NCBI RefSeq assembly: GCF_018130695.1
Contig: NZ_JAFCJX010000001.1
Coordinates: 434,001-498,000 of the forward strand
DNA: 64,000 bases
Origin: Bradyrhizobium jicamae
GTDB lineage: Bacteria > Pseudomonadota > Alphaproteobacteria > Rhizobiales > Xanthobacteraceae
Direction of reading: 5' to 3'
Part shown: piece after piece, positions 16,603 to 25,136 of the stretch
How positions within the stretch are numbered: position 1 is the stretch's first letter
Layout of the letters: every line of letters starts with the position of its first letter
Translations under genes and position numbers: made by a program
Notes under the pieces: model-generated
Seen by the model: only the letters and a program-made list of their open reading frames with translations
Database searches by the model: none
Told to the model about the DNA's origin: nothing

Positions 16603-17370
16603 CTAGCCAAGCCCGGCATCGACCTGAAAACATTGCCGCGTGATGCGCTGGCTGTCATCGGAGGCCAGGAACAGCGCCATGCGCGCGATATCCTCAGGCG
16701 TCACCGCGTCGGGAATCATCTGCCGCGTCCGCAGCTCGGCAATCGCCTTCTCGTCCGGATACCACAGCCGGCGCTGCCGCTCGGTGATCACCATGCCCGG
16801 CGCAATGGCGTTGACGCGGATGCGGTCGGGCCCGACCAGGCGGGCGAGCGAGTTCGTGAAGCCGACGATCGCCGCCTTCGCCGCCGCATAGGCCGGCAGC
16901 CCCGGTGCGCCGCGCATCCAGGCGATCGAGGACATGTTGATGATCGAGCCGCCGCCGCGCGCCTGCATCTGCGGCACCACGGCCTGGGCGGCGAAGAATA
17001 CATGCTTGAAATTGACGCCGATCATCCAGTCGAACTCGGCCGGCGTCACCTCGGCCAGCACCTGGCGCTGATCGTTGGCTGCGTTGTTGACGAGGACCGC
17101 CGCGTCACCCAGCGATTTGTGGACTGTCGCGATCGCAGCGCGCAGCGCATCGATATCGAGCAGATCGCAGGGCACGAACAATGGCGCGGTGTCCGACGTG
17201 GCGGCGACCTCCTTCACCAGCGCCTCACCGGCTTCGGCGTCGATGTCGAGGAAACCGACGCGCGTCCCTTGCGCTGCGAACGCGCGGACGAAGGCTGCGC
17301 CGATGCCGCTGGCGCCGCCGGTGATCAACACCACCTTGCCGGCAAGGCCGGAATAGCTGGTTTCGGTCAT
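16603..17370 (-). CDS. SDR family oxidoreductase (sugar operon)
   Basis: This is a complete 255-residue SDR with TGGASGIG at 18-25, NNAA at 95-98, Ser148, and Tyr161/Lys165 (YAAAK). The start overlaps the stop of the UgpC/MalK-type ATPase gene by 4 nt, so the two are translationally coupled. It is therefore likely to oxidise the sugar, sugar alcohol or sugar derivative imported by that transporter. The cofactor is NAD(P); the substrate cannot be deduced. Confidence 0.87.
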   Translation of the reverse strand: MTETSYSGLAGKVVLITGGASGIGAAFVRAFAAQGTRVGFLDIDAEAGEALVKEVAATSDTAPLFVPCDLLDIDALRAAIATVHKSLGDAAVLVNNAANDQRQVLAEVTPAEFDWMIGVNFKHVFFAAQAVVPQMQARGGGSIINMSSIAWMRGAPGLPAYAAAKAAIVGFTNSLARLVGPDRIRVNAIAPGMVITERQRRLWYPDEKAIAELRTRQMIPDAVTPEDIARMALFLASDDSQRITRQCFQVDAGLG

Positions 17371-18482
17371 GCGATCAGGCGCTCCGTGTCAGGATCGAAC
17401 AGGCAGATGCGGCGGGTATCCAGCGCAAACGGCGCAGTGGCGCCCGGCGTCGGGCGGATGTCCGGCGAGATGCGGGCGAGCACCGGCTCGCCGCCAAGCC
17501 GCAACGACACGATGGTCTCCGCACCCGTGGGCTCGACCATCTCGACCGGCGCGTCGACCACGATCGGCGCCCCCGCCGCACCGGAAAACACGCGGCCGCC
17601 TTCGACGACGCATTCCGGCCGGATGCCCATCACCACCTCGCGGCCAACATGGCCAACCGCCGCGTCATATCCATGCAGACGCAGCCGGACCTCATCCGGC
17701 CGTCCGGCGCCGATGACGACCACCGGTCCACCATCGCCGGCTTCGAGCCGCGCCTTCATCGTGTTCATCGGCGGCGATCCCATGAAGCGCGCGACGAACA
17801 GGTTGGCGGGATAGCGGTAGACCGTGTCGGGATCGGCGAATTGCTGCACGCTGCCGTGATGCATCACCGCGATCCTTGTTGCCATCGTCATCGCCTCGAT
17901 CTGGTCGTGGGTGACATAGACGATGGTCGAGCCGATGCGCTGATGCAGCCGCTTGATCTCCATCCGCATCTCCACGCGCAGCTTGGCATCGAGATTGGAG
18001 AGCGGCTCGTCGAACAGGAACAGCAGCGGATCGCGGACCAGCGCGCGGCCCATCGCGACGCGCTGGCGCTGGCCGCCGGACAGCTGCGACGGCTTGCGTC
18101 CGAGCAGCGGCTCGATCTGCAGCAGGCGTGCGACATTCGCGACCGCCTTCTCCTGCTCGGCTTTCGGCACGTGTCGGCACTCCATGCCGAAGGTGATGTT
18201 CTGCCGCACCGTCATCGACGGATAGAGCGCGTAGGACTGGAACACCATCGCGATGTCGCGATCCTTCGGCGGGACGTCGTTGACGACGCGGCCACCGATC
18301 TCGATCGTGCCCGCGCTGGCCTGATCGAGCCCGGCCACGATGTTGAGCAGCGTGGACTTGCCGCAGCCGGACGGCCCGACCAGCACGGTGAACTCGCCGC
18401 TCTCGATGTCGAGATCGATGCCCTTCAGCACCTCGAGATTGGCGTAGCGCTTCGACAAAGCGCGAATGCTCAACGCGGCCAT
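17367..18482 (-). CDS. Sugar ABC transporter ATP-binding protein (UgpC/MalK type)
   Basis: The 371-residue protein has an intact nucleotide-binding domain: GPSGCGKST at 36-44, FQSYALYPSMTV Q-loop, LSGGQRQR signature, LFLFDEPLSNLDAK Walker B/D-loop, and VTHDQ switch His. A C-terminal MalK-like regulatory domain with VMGIRPE follows. It energises the two permeases encoded just upstream in the operon. It is 10 nt downstream of the second permease and overlaps the SDR start. Confidence 0.92.
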   Translation of the reverse strand: MAALSIRALSKRYANLEVLKGIDLDIESGEFTVLVGPSGCGKSTLLNIVAGLDQASAGTIEIGGRVVNDVPPKDRDIAMVFQSYALYPSMTVRQNITFGMECRHVPKAEQEKAVANVARLLQIEPLLGRKPSQLSGGQRQRVAMGRALVRDPLLFLFDEPLSNLDAKLRVEMRMEIKRLHQRIGSTIVYVTHDQIEAMTMATRIAVMHHGSVQQFADPDTVYRYPANLFVARFMGSPPMNTMKARLEAGDGGPVVVIGAGRPDEVRLRLHGYDAAVGHVGREVVMGIRPECVVEGGRVFSGAAGAPIVVDAPVEMVEPTGAETIVSLRLGGEPVLARISPDIRPTPGATAPFALDTRRICLFDPDTERLIA

Positions 18483-18492
18483 GGTAACCCCA

Positions 18493-19350
18493 TCATTTCA
18501 CGGCTCCTGCGGTCAGGCCGCGCACAAAATACCTGCCGCCGAGAAGGTAGATCAGCAAGGTGGGCAGCGCTGCGATCATCACGGCGGCGCTCTGCACGCC
18601 ATGCTGCGGGATATCGGCGACCGCGGCGGAGAGCGCGATCAGCGCCGCGGTGACCGGCTGCTGCTGGCCGGTGGTGAATGTCACGCCGTACAGGAACTCG
18701 TTCCAGATATGCGTGAATTGCCAGATCACGGTGACGACCAGGATCGGCGGCGAGAGCGGCAGGATGATGCGCCAGAAGATGCGAAAGAACCCTGCGCCAT
18801 CGATGCGCGCGGCTCTGATCAACTCCTGCGGAATGGCGACGTAGTAGTTTCGGCAGAACAAGGTGGTAAAGGACAGCCCCTGGATCGTGTGGATCACGAC
18901 CAGGCCCGTCAGCGTGTTCATCAGGCCGGTGTCGCGCAACACGATGGTCCAGGGCAGCAAACGCATCTGCTGCGGAAGAAAGATTCCGAGCGTGACGATC
19001 CCGTAAATCCAGCTATCGCCGCGAAAGCGCCAGAGCGACACCGCGTAACCCGCGACCGCACCAAGCAGGGTCGAGAAAACAGTCGCGGGAATCGTCACCA
19101 GCGCGGAGTTCAGCATGTACGGGCGGATACCGGCGCAGGTCTCGGCGACGCAAAAGCCACTCCAGGCGGCGACGTAGTTGCCCCAGGCCACATGTTGCGG
19201 CCAGCCGATCATCGACCCCTGCGCGATCTCCTCGTTGGTGCGGAGCGAATTCAGCACGACAACGGCCAGTGGCGCGAGCCATGCTGCGGCGATCAGCGAC
19301 ACGAAGAGATAGATCAGGATCCGGCTTGGTGCGAAGGTGCGGTCACGCAT
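18493..19350 (-). CDS. Sugar ABC transporter permease (MalG type)
   Basis: The 285-residue inner-membrane protein has about six hydrophobic segments and the EAA coupling loop (IPQELIRAARIDGAGFFRIFWRIILP). It ends in the MalG-like LTAGAVK. The start at 19350 (MRDRTFAPSR) overlaps the first permease by 8 nt and gives the normal short leader before membrane segment 1; an ATG at 19389 is possible. It forms the translocation pore with the adjacent permease. Confidence 0.9.
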   Translation of the reverse strand: MRDRTFAPSRILIYLFVSLIAAAWLAPLAVVVLNSLRTNEEIAQGSMIGWPQHVAWGNYVAAWSGFCVAETCAGIRPYMLNSALVTIPATVFSTLLGAVAGYAVSLWRFRGDSWIYGIVTLGIFLPQQMRLLPWTIVLRDTGLMNTLTGLVVIHTIQGLSFTTLFCRNYYVAIPQELIRAARIDGAGFFRIFWRIILPLSPPILVVTVIWQFTHIWNEFLYGVTFTTGQQQPVTAALIALSAAVADIPQHGVQSAAVMIAALPTLLIYLLGGRYFVRGLTAGAVK

Positions 19351-20263
19351 GGATGGCCCGCCGTCGCTGGACGTATCGCCACGCTGCATAGGGCAGCAGC
19401 ACCGCGAGAAGAATGAGCAGCATGAGGACTGCCGCTGCCGCTCCCCGTCCGAGCAAGCTGCGCTGGAACATCAGGTCGTAGACGACGAGCGCCGGCAGCT
19501 GGGTCGCGATACCGGGCCCGCCATTGGTGAGCGCGCGGACGAGGTCGAAGGTCGAAATCGCGAACTGCAGCTGGATGACGATGACGGTGATGGTGATCGG
19601 CCAAAGCGTCGGCAGGATGACGCGCCGGTACATCCGGATCGGTCCGGCGCCGTCGATCTGCGCGGCCTTGATCAGGTCGGCATCGACGGAGCGAAGGCCG
19701 GCGAGGAAGAGAGCCATGGCAAAGCCGGACGATTGCCAGATCGCAGCGATGACGATCGTCCAGATCGCCATGTCGCGGTCAATCAGCCAGTCGAACCGGA
19801 AGGAGATCCAGCCGAGATCGTGGACCAGCTTCTGGATTCCGAGGCCGGGATTGAGCAGCCAGCTCCAGACCGTGCCGGTGACGACGAACGACACCGCAAG
19901 GGGATAGAGAAAGATCGATCGCAGCACGTTCTCGCCGCGAATGCGCTGATCGAGCAGGATAGCGAGGACGAGGCCGGTCACCAGACTGAGCAGCACGAAG
20001 GCGCTGCCGAACAGCAGCAGGTTGTCGAAGGCGATCTGCCAGTTCCGGCTCGCGATGACCACATTGTAGTTGCGCAAACCCACCCAGCCCGAGACCGGGA
20101 CCAGCGTGGAGGGTGTGAACGATATCCAGATCGTCCAGAGCGAAAACGCAATGAGGTGCGCGGCCGATAGCAGCAGCGGCACCCAGATCATCAGATATTC
20201 GGGCAGCCGGCGGACCATGTCAGAGGTCGCCGGCCGCGTTGCTGTCGAGACGGCGAAGGTCAC
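19343..20263 (-). CDS. Sugar ABC transporter permease (MalF/UgpA type)
   Basis: This is a 306-residue membrane protein with six predicted segments and an EAA loop (DLIKAAQIDGAGPIRMYRRVILP), followed by the ALTNGGPG turn common in this family. It starts with GTG, which overlaps the stop of the binding-protein gene by 4 nt. It pairs with the MalG-type permease encoded next. Confidence 0.9.
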   Translation of the reverse strand: MTFAVSTATRPATSDMVRRLPEYLMIWVPLLLSAAHLIAFSLWTIWISFTPSTLVPVSGWVGLRNYNVVIASRNWQIAFDNLLLFGSAFVLLSLVTGLVLAILLDQRIRGENVLRSIFLYPLAVSFVVTGTVWSWLLNPGLGIQKLVHDLGWISFRFDWLIDRDMAIWTIVIAAIWQSSGFAMALFLAGLRSVDADLIKAAQIDGAGPIRMYRRVILPTLWPITITVIVIQLQFAISTFDLVRALTNGGPGIATQLPALVVYDLMFQRSLLGRGAAAAVLMLLILLAVLLPYAAWRYVQRRRAIHA

Positions 20264-21546
20264 CGTGCGCTCTCGACGGCCTCGGCGAGGCGTGTGGCCG
20301 CCTGCTCCGGCTTGATCGTCTTGTTCTTCACGTACTCGGTGATCACGTCGATCATCGCTGCGGTCAGACCGTTCTCCTGCGCCATGTTGTGCGCAAGGCT
20401 GAGGACGGCCTGATTGCTGGCGATCGCGTCCTTCAGGGCTGCTGCGGTCCGCCGTTGGCCGTCCGACCAGCCCTCACCGGACAGATCGACATCGGTGCGC
20501 ACGGGGATCGACCCCGTGATCTGCGAATACATCGTCTGGATCGCCGGATCCATCACGAGCTGGGCCATCAGCGTCTGGCCGGCTTGCAGATCAGCCTCCT
20601 TGCGCTGCCAGAAGATGAAGGCATCGGCATTCAACAGGAAGACCGGCTTGCCATTGTCGCTCGGGCCAGGCGCAATGATGAAGTCTTCGAACTTGAAGCC
20701 GGCGTTGCGCAACACACCCTGCGCCCAGCCGCCCATGATCATCATGCCCATGTCGGCCTCGATGAAGCGCTTCAGGTTGGTCGAAAAGTGTTGGGCGCCG
20801 ACGTTGGGGTCCATCCAGTCGGCGATCTTGCGCACCTGCGCGAACGCAGCCTTGATCTCGGGACCCTGCAGGGCCTTCGTGTCGAGGTTCATGATCGCTG
20901 TGCGGTACACGGTCGGGCTGATGCCGGCGAGCGCGGCCTCGAACTTTTGCCCATCGTCCGGGCGGGTGCCGCCGTTGGCGACGGGATAGGCGACGCCGCC
21001 CGCCTTCATCTTCTCGGCAAGTTCGTTGAAATCAGCCCAGGTAACGGGGATCTTGTCAGCCTTGGCCTTGTCCATCGCGCGCTTGGAGAGGAACAGCATG
21101 TTGGTGCTATAGATCTGCAGCGGCAGCGCGATCCACTTGCCCGCGGGCTTGTGCAATTTTGCGAGATCCGGCGCGACGACCTTTTCGTAACCGGCGGCAG
21201 CAACGACCGCGTCGAGATCGACGGTCGGGGCAATCTTCGACCAGGCCGCGATCTCCGGCCCCTTGAGTTGCGAACAGGCCGGCGGATCGCCGGCGATGAT
21301 CTGGGCGCGCAGCTTGTTCATCATCTCGGTGGTGAAGCCGGGGACGGGCGAATGCTGCCAGACGCCACCCTTCTCCTCGAATTTCTTGCCGAGCGCGGTA
21401 ATCGCCGCGCCATCGCTGCCTGCGGACCATTGCGAGATCGCGGTCAGGCGCGGTTTGACCGCGCTTTGGGCGCGGGCAAAGGCCGGCAGTGCAAGCGCAG
21501 CAGCGGATCCAGCGAGCAGTTGACGCCTTGTTGTCGTGACTGGCAT
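20260..21546 (-). CDS. Sugar ABC transporter substrate-binding protein (family 1, UgpB/MalE type)
   Basis: The 428-residue exported protein has a twin-arginine-like signal (TTRRQLLAGSAAALALPAFARAQ). It shows the family pattern of carbohydrate-binding proteins (FEEKGG..VPGFTTEMMNKLRAQIIAGDPP and IPVTWADFNELAEKM). The ligand is probably a mono- or oligosaccharide or sugar alcohol. GAGGAA precedes the ATG. It is the first transporter gene, only 51 nt behind the ROK regulator gene on the same strand. Confidence 0.9.
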   Translation of the reverse strand: MPVTTTRRQLLAGSAAALALPAFARAQSAVKPRLTAISQWSAGSDGAAITALGKKFEEKGGVWQHSPVPGFTTEMMNKLRAQIIAGDPPACSQLKGPEIAAWSKIAPTVDLDAVVAAAGYEKVVAPDLAKLHKPAGKWIALPLQIYSTNMLFLSKRAMDKAKADKIPVTWADFNELAEKMKAGGVAYPVANGGTRPDDGQKFEAALAGISPTVYRTAIMNLDTKALQGPEIKAAFAQVRKIADWMDPNVGAQHFSTNLKRFIEADMGMMIMGGWAQGVLRNAGFKFEDFIIAPGPSDNGKPVFLLNADAFIFWQRKEADLQAGQTLMAQLVMDPAIQTMYSQITGSIPVRTDVDLSGEGWSDGQRRTAAALKDAIASNQAVLSLAHNMAQENGLTAAMIDVITEYVKNKTIKPEQAATRLAEAVESAR

Positions 21547-21597
21547 GGCAAGTTCCTCCCGGTGTGAACGATCTTGCGCGAGCGCCGCGCAGCTATC

Positions 21598-22770
21598 TCA
21601 GGCAGCCTCCGTTGCCGCGGCCGGCATGCCGCCGCGGCTGGCGAGGCAGAAAGCGGCGAAGGCCAGCGCCGCGTTTGGATCATTGCCGGTCGAAGGCGGC
21701 ACGAAGGCGAGCGACACCTGCGCCAGCTTGCGCCCGCCCAGCAGGCACGCATCGATCCCATCGACCACGGCGTTCCGATCATCCTCGGACAGCAGCGACG
21801 GCCAGCCGCTGATGGCAACGCCGCGGCATGGCTTCACGTTCAACGTATTCCCGATCGCAAGCCCCAGCCGGAACAACCGTTGCCGCAACTCCCCGCGCAC
21901 GGGTGACGAGATCCGAATTGTGTTCACCCAGTCGTTGCCGAGCTGCAGCAATTTGGCTTCGGAAACACCAAGGAGCTCGGCCAACGCCGGATGCGACGTA
22001 TAAGCCTCGACGCAGCCGTGATGGCCGCAGCGGCAACGTGGCCCCTCCGTGCCGAACACCATGTGGCCGAGTTCGATCGGCTGTAGCGCATCGCCCTCGA
22101 CGGCATCGTCCATCCATGCACCCGCGACGCCCTGCCCGACAAAGACGAACAGATGCGCGCCACTGAACGGATAGTCCTTCGTTCGGCAGCGATGGAACGT
22201 GGCATGCCCCACGACCGAATTGGTGAATTCGACGGGCACGCCGGCAAACATCTCGCCGAGCATGTCGCTGATGTCGTCGACGTCGCAGGGAATGATCGGA
22301 TTGCCCGAGATGCTCAAGCGTCCGAGGCCGGGAACAGTCACGCCGATCTGCGCCAGCCTGATGCGCCGCCGCCGCGTCCAGTCGCGCAACAATGTCAGCG
22401 CTTCGCTGAACACCTTGCCGACGGACTCCACAGTCGGTCGCTTCGGCAGCGGCAAGCGTTCCGTGACATGCAACTCGCCGGACAGCCCGCCGACACCGAC
22501 GCTCAGCCATTGCCCGGTCAGTTCGAGAGCTGCGAGCGCGACGGAGGGATCGAGCGAGACGAGACCGGTCGGCCCACCGACATAAGGCGCGGGGCGCCGC
22601 ACCTCCTCGATCAGGCCTTCGGCTTTCAGGTCGAACAGGATGCGCGACAGGCTCGCCTCGGAGAGGCGCACCGCCCTGGCCAGAGGTGGCCGAAACATGC
22701 CGCCGGACCGGAGCAGATGCCCCAGAATGGCCGCACGCGTCTGCCGCCGACTTCGCGGCTGCTCCGACAT
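21598..22770 (-). CDS. ROK family transcriptional repressor
   Basis: The 390-residue protein has an N-terminal winged helix (LARAVRLSEASLSRILFDLKAEGLIEE, about 30-56) and a ROK sugar-binding core. The ROK zinc site is present: GH at 235-236, then CRCGHHGC (Cys246, Cys248, Cys253) followed by Glu255. The kinase Asp region reads EFTNSVVG rather than an END-type motif and the phosphate loop is degenerate, so it should be a sugar-sensing regulator, not a kinase. It heads the sugar operon, with a symmetric operator in front of its start. Confidence 0.9.
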   Translation of the reverse strand: MSEQPRSRRQTRAAILGHLLRSGGMFRPPLARAVRLSEASLSRILFDLKAEGLIEEVRRPAPYVGGPTGLVSLDPSVALAALELTGQWLSVGVGGLSGELHVTERLPLPKRPTVESVGKVFSEALTLLRDWTRRRRIRLAQIGVTVPGLGRLSISGNPIIPCDVDDISDMLGEMFAGVPVEFTNSVVGHATFHRCRTKDYPFSGAHLFVFVGQGVAGAWMDDAVEGDALQPIELGHMVFGTEGPRCRCGHHGCVEAYTSHPALAELLGVSEAKLLQLGNDWVNTIRISSPVRGELRQRLFRLGLAIGNTLNVKPCRGVAISGWPSLLSEDDRNAVVDGIDACLLGGRKLAQVSLAFVPPSTGNDPNAALAFAAFCLASRGGMPAAATEAA

Positions 22771-22786
22771 TTCCGTCCCTGTCTCA

Positions 22787-22807
22787 ATTCTTACTTAGTG
22801 TAAGAAT
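22787..22807. promoter_or_regulatory. ROK operator
   Basis: ATTCTTAC and GTAAGAAT form a perfect 8-bp inverted repeat around TTAGT, 16 nt in front of the ROK start. A consensus -35 (TTGACA) for the minus strand lies at 22827-22832, so the operator would cover the -10. This suits autorepression of the whole ROK-sugar operon. Confidence 0.65.
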
Positions 22808-22894
22808 GAGCGCGGAGCGTTTCGCCTGTCAAGCCGCCTGCCGTCAAACCTTCGGACCTTGCTGTTGTGCGCAGCAACACGGCGCGCATAGAGA

Positions 22895-23857
22895 TCAACC
22901 GCCCTGCAAGCCCGTCGCCTTGATCACGGGTCCCCACTTCGCCCGCTCCTGCGTCTCGAATTTGGCGAGGTCCGCCGGGGTTCCGCCTGCGGGATCTAAC
23001 CCCAATTCGTGCATGCGCTTCCGCGTCTCCGGTTGCGCCAGCGCCTTGGCGAATTCGCTGTTGAGGAGATCGATGATCGCCTGCGGCGTGCCGCGCGGCG
23101 CATAGAACGCGTTCCATCCGGCCATCTCGAACTCAGGCACGCCCTGCTCGGCCACCGTCTTCACGCCCGGCAACAGCGCGCTCGGTTTCAGCACGGTGAT
23201 GCCGAGCGCCTTCAGCTTGCCGTCGTCGATCTGGCTGCGCACCGCCGTGACAGTATCGATGATCAAGGGCACCTGCCCGCCGAGCACGTCCGTCATCGCG
23301 GTGGCCGATCCCTTGTAGGGAACGCCATACATCGGCGCGCCGGTCTTCTCCCTGAGGAATTCGAAGATCACGCGGGCCGTGGTGCTCGGCAGCGCGATGT
23401 CGATCTTGTCGGGTTTTGCCTTGGCGGCGGTCACGAGGTCAGCGACCGAATTGCCGGCAAAGGACGGAGCGGCCGAAATCACCAGCGGGAGCTTGCCGAC
23501 CAGGATGATCGGTGCAAAATCCTTGTCCGGCACGAACCCCAGCGACGGATACATGAATTCGTTCATGGTCTGGGTGGCGTTGGTGCCCATCAGCAGCGTG
23601 TAGCCGTCGGCGTCGGAATGCGCGACCTGCTCGGTGCCGATGTTGCCGCCGGCGCCCGGCTTGTTCTCGATGTAGAAGCGCTGGCCGAGCGTCCGCGACA
23701 AATGGTCGGCGAGGTACCGCGCCACCACGTCGGTGCCCTGCCCCGCCTGATAGGGAACGATGATCTTCACCGGCCGGGTCGGATAGGCCTGCGCGAGGCA
23801 CGCGCAACTCCACAGCAGGGCCAACCATCCCACGGCCCATTTCACCGATCTCAGCAT
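22895..23857 (-). CDS. Bug/TctC family tripartite tricarboxylate-type substrate-binding protein
   Basis: The 320-residue protein has a Sec signal peptide (VGWLALLWSCACLAQA) and the Bug pattern (VKIIVPYQAGQGTDVVARY and IENKPGAGGNIGTEQVA). The second of two close ATG codons (23857) is chosen because GGGAGGA sits six nt before it. It is the last gene of the CoA ligase-MaoC-CaiB operon and probably captures the carboxylate that the operon degrades. No tctAB genes are nearby. Confidence 0.87.
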   Translation of the reverse strand: MLRSVKWAVGWLALLWSCACLAQAYPTRPVKIIVPYQAGQGTDVVARYLADHLSRTLGQRFYIENKPGAGGNIGTEQVAHSDADGYTLLMGTNATQTMNEFMYPSLGFVPDKDFAPIILVGKLPLVISAAPSFAGNSVADLVTAAKAKPDKIDIALPSTTARVIFEFLREKTGAPMYGVPYKGSATAMTDVLGGQVPLIIDTVTAVRSQIDDGKLKALGITVLKPSALLPGVKTVAEQGVPEFEMAGWNAFYAPRGTPQAIIDLLNSEFAKALAQPETRKRMHELGLDPAGGTPADLAKFETQERAKWGPVIKATGLQGG

Positions 23858-23913
23858 GCTCATTCCTCCCTGGTGTCTTTGACCGTTGTTGGTCTTCTTC
23901 GTTATGCGTTGTC

Positions 23914-25125
23914 TTACTTTTGCGACGTGATGATCCCCGCTGCAATGAGGCCATCGATCGCGGCTTGATCAAAGCCAGCTTCCGTCAGAATCTCCTGCGC
24001 ATGCTCGCCGAAGCGCGGCGGCCGGCGTGTGGCATCGCCAGGCGTCTGCGCGAGCTTGACGGGAAGGCCCGGCGCGCGATGGCCATCGCGCTCGATCAGC
24101 ATATCGCGATGCGCGACGTGTGCCTGCGCAAATGCCTGCGGCACCGTGTTGACGGCGCCCGCAGGCACGCCGGCCCGCATCAGGTCGCGACAGAGATCGT
24201 CCGACTTGAACGCGGCAAGCGTCCGCTCCAGTTCGGCGCGCAGCGCTGCGACATGACGGAGCCGATCGGCATTGCTGCGAAAGCGGGGATCGTCGAGCAG
24301 GTCGCCGCGCCCGACCTTCTGGCAGAAGCGGCGAAACTGGCCATCATTGAGAATGCCGAGAAAGATCTCGCCGTCAGCCGCGGCGAACTTGTCATAGGGC
24401 GCGATGTTGGGATGCGCGCTGCCGAGCCGGCCGGGCGCATTTCCCGAGCAGATCCAGTTCGCGGCATGCCGCACCAGCAGGGCGAGCGCCGTGTCGAACA
24501 GCGTCACCTCGACGCGCTGTCCCCGTCCACTGCGCTCGCGTGCGGCGAGTGCGAGCAAAACGCCGGTGAGTGCATTGTAGCCGGTGACGTAGTCGACGAT
24601 GGGAACGCCGACGCGGGTGGCGCCGGAATCCTGCGTGCCGTTGATGCTCATCAGCCCGCACATCGCCTGCAGCACGGCGTCGTAGCCCGGCAATCCGCCG
24701 AGCGGCCCGTCGGCGCCGAAGCCCGAGATGGAGCAATAGATCAGCCGCGGAAACCGTGCGGAGAGATCAGCCTCGTAACCAAGCCCCCAGCGTTCCATCG
24801 TGCCCGGCAGGAAATTCTCCACCAGCACGTCGGCATCCTTCAGCAGCGCCTCCAGCACCGCGCGCCCTTCGGCGCGCGACAGGTCGAGCGCCATGCCGCG
24901 CTTGCCGCGATTGACGGCGCCGAAATACGCCGCCTGCCCGTTCTCATCGAAGGGCGGACCGAGGCCGCGCGTCTCGTCCCCTGATGGTGGCTCGATCTTG
25001 ATGACATCGGCACCATGATCGGCCAGCATCTGCGTGCACAGCGGTCCCGCCAGCACGCGCGAGAGATCGACGACCTTGAGGCCGGTCATCGCTCCGCGCG
25101 TGAGATCGGGTGTGGGCATGGTCAT
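23914..25125 (-). CDS. CaiB/BaiF family (family III) CoA-transferase
   Basis: The 403-residue protein has the family III layout: VVDLSRVLAGPLCTQMLADHGADVIKIEPP at 18-47, LVENFLPG at 101-108, and the catalytic Asp149 in PGYDAVLQA. Such enzymes move CoA between carboxylic acids in the cytosol without ATP. In this operon it would activate or recycle the acid substrate using another CoA thioester. It is 11 nt downstream of the MaoC-like gene. Confidence 0.9.
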   Translation of the reverse strand: MTMPTPDLTRGAMTGLKVVDLSRVLAGPLCTQMLADHGADVIKIEPPSGDETRGLGPPFDENGQAAYFGAVNRGKRGMALDLSRAEGRAVLEALLKDADVLVENFLPGTMERWGLGYEADLSARFPRLIYCSISGFGADGPLGGLPGYDAVLQAMCGLMSINGTQDSGATRVGVPIVDYVTGYNALTGVLLALAARERSGRGQRVEVTLFDTALALLVRHAANWICSGNAPGRLGSAHPNIAPYDKFAAADGEIFLGILNDGQFRRFCQKVGRGDLLDDPRFRSNADRLRHVAALRAELERTLAAFKSDDLCRDLMRAGVPAGAVNTVPQAFAQAHVAHRDMLIERDGHRAPGLPVKLAQTPGDATRRPPRFGEHAQEILTEAGFDQAAIDGLIAAGIITSQK

Positions 25126-25136
25126 CCGCCCGTTCG

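Noticed and set aside
16603..17370. Loss of catalytic residues in this SDR
   Set aside because: Ser148, Tyr161 and Lys165 are all present; only the double SDR and the 51651 gene show losses.
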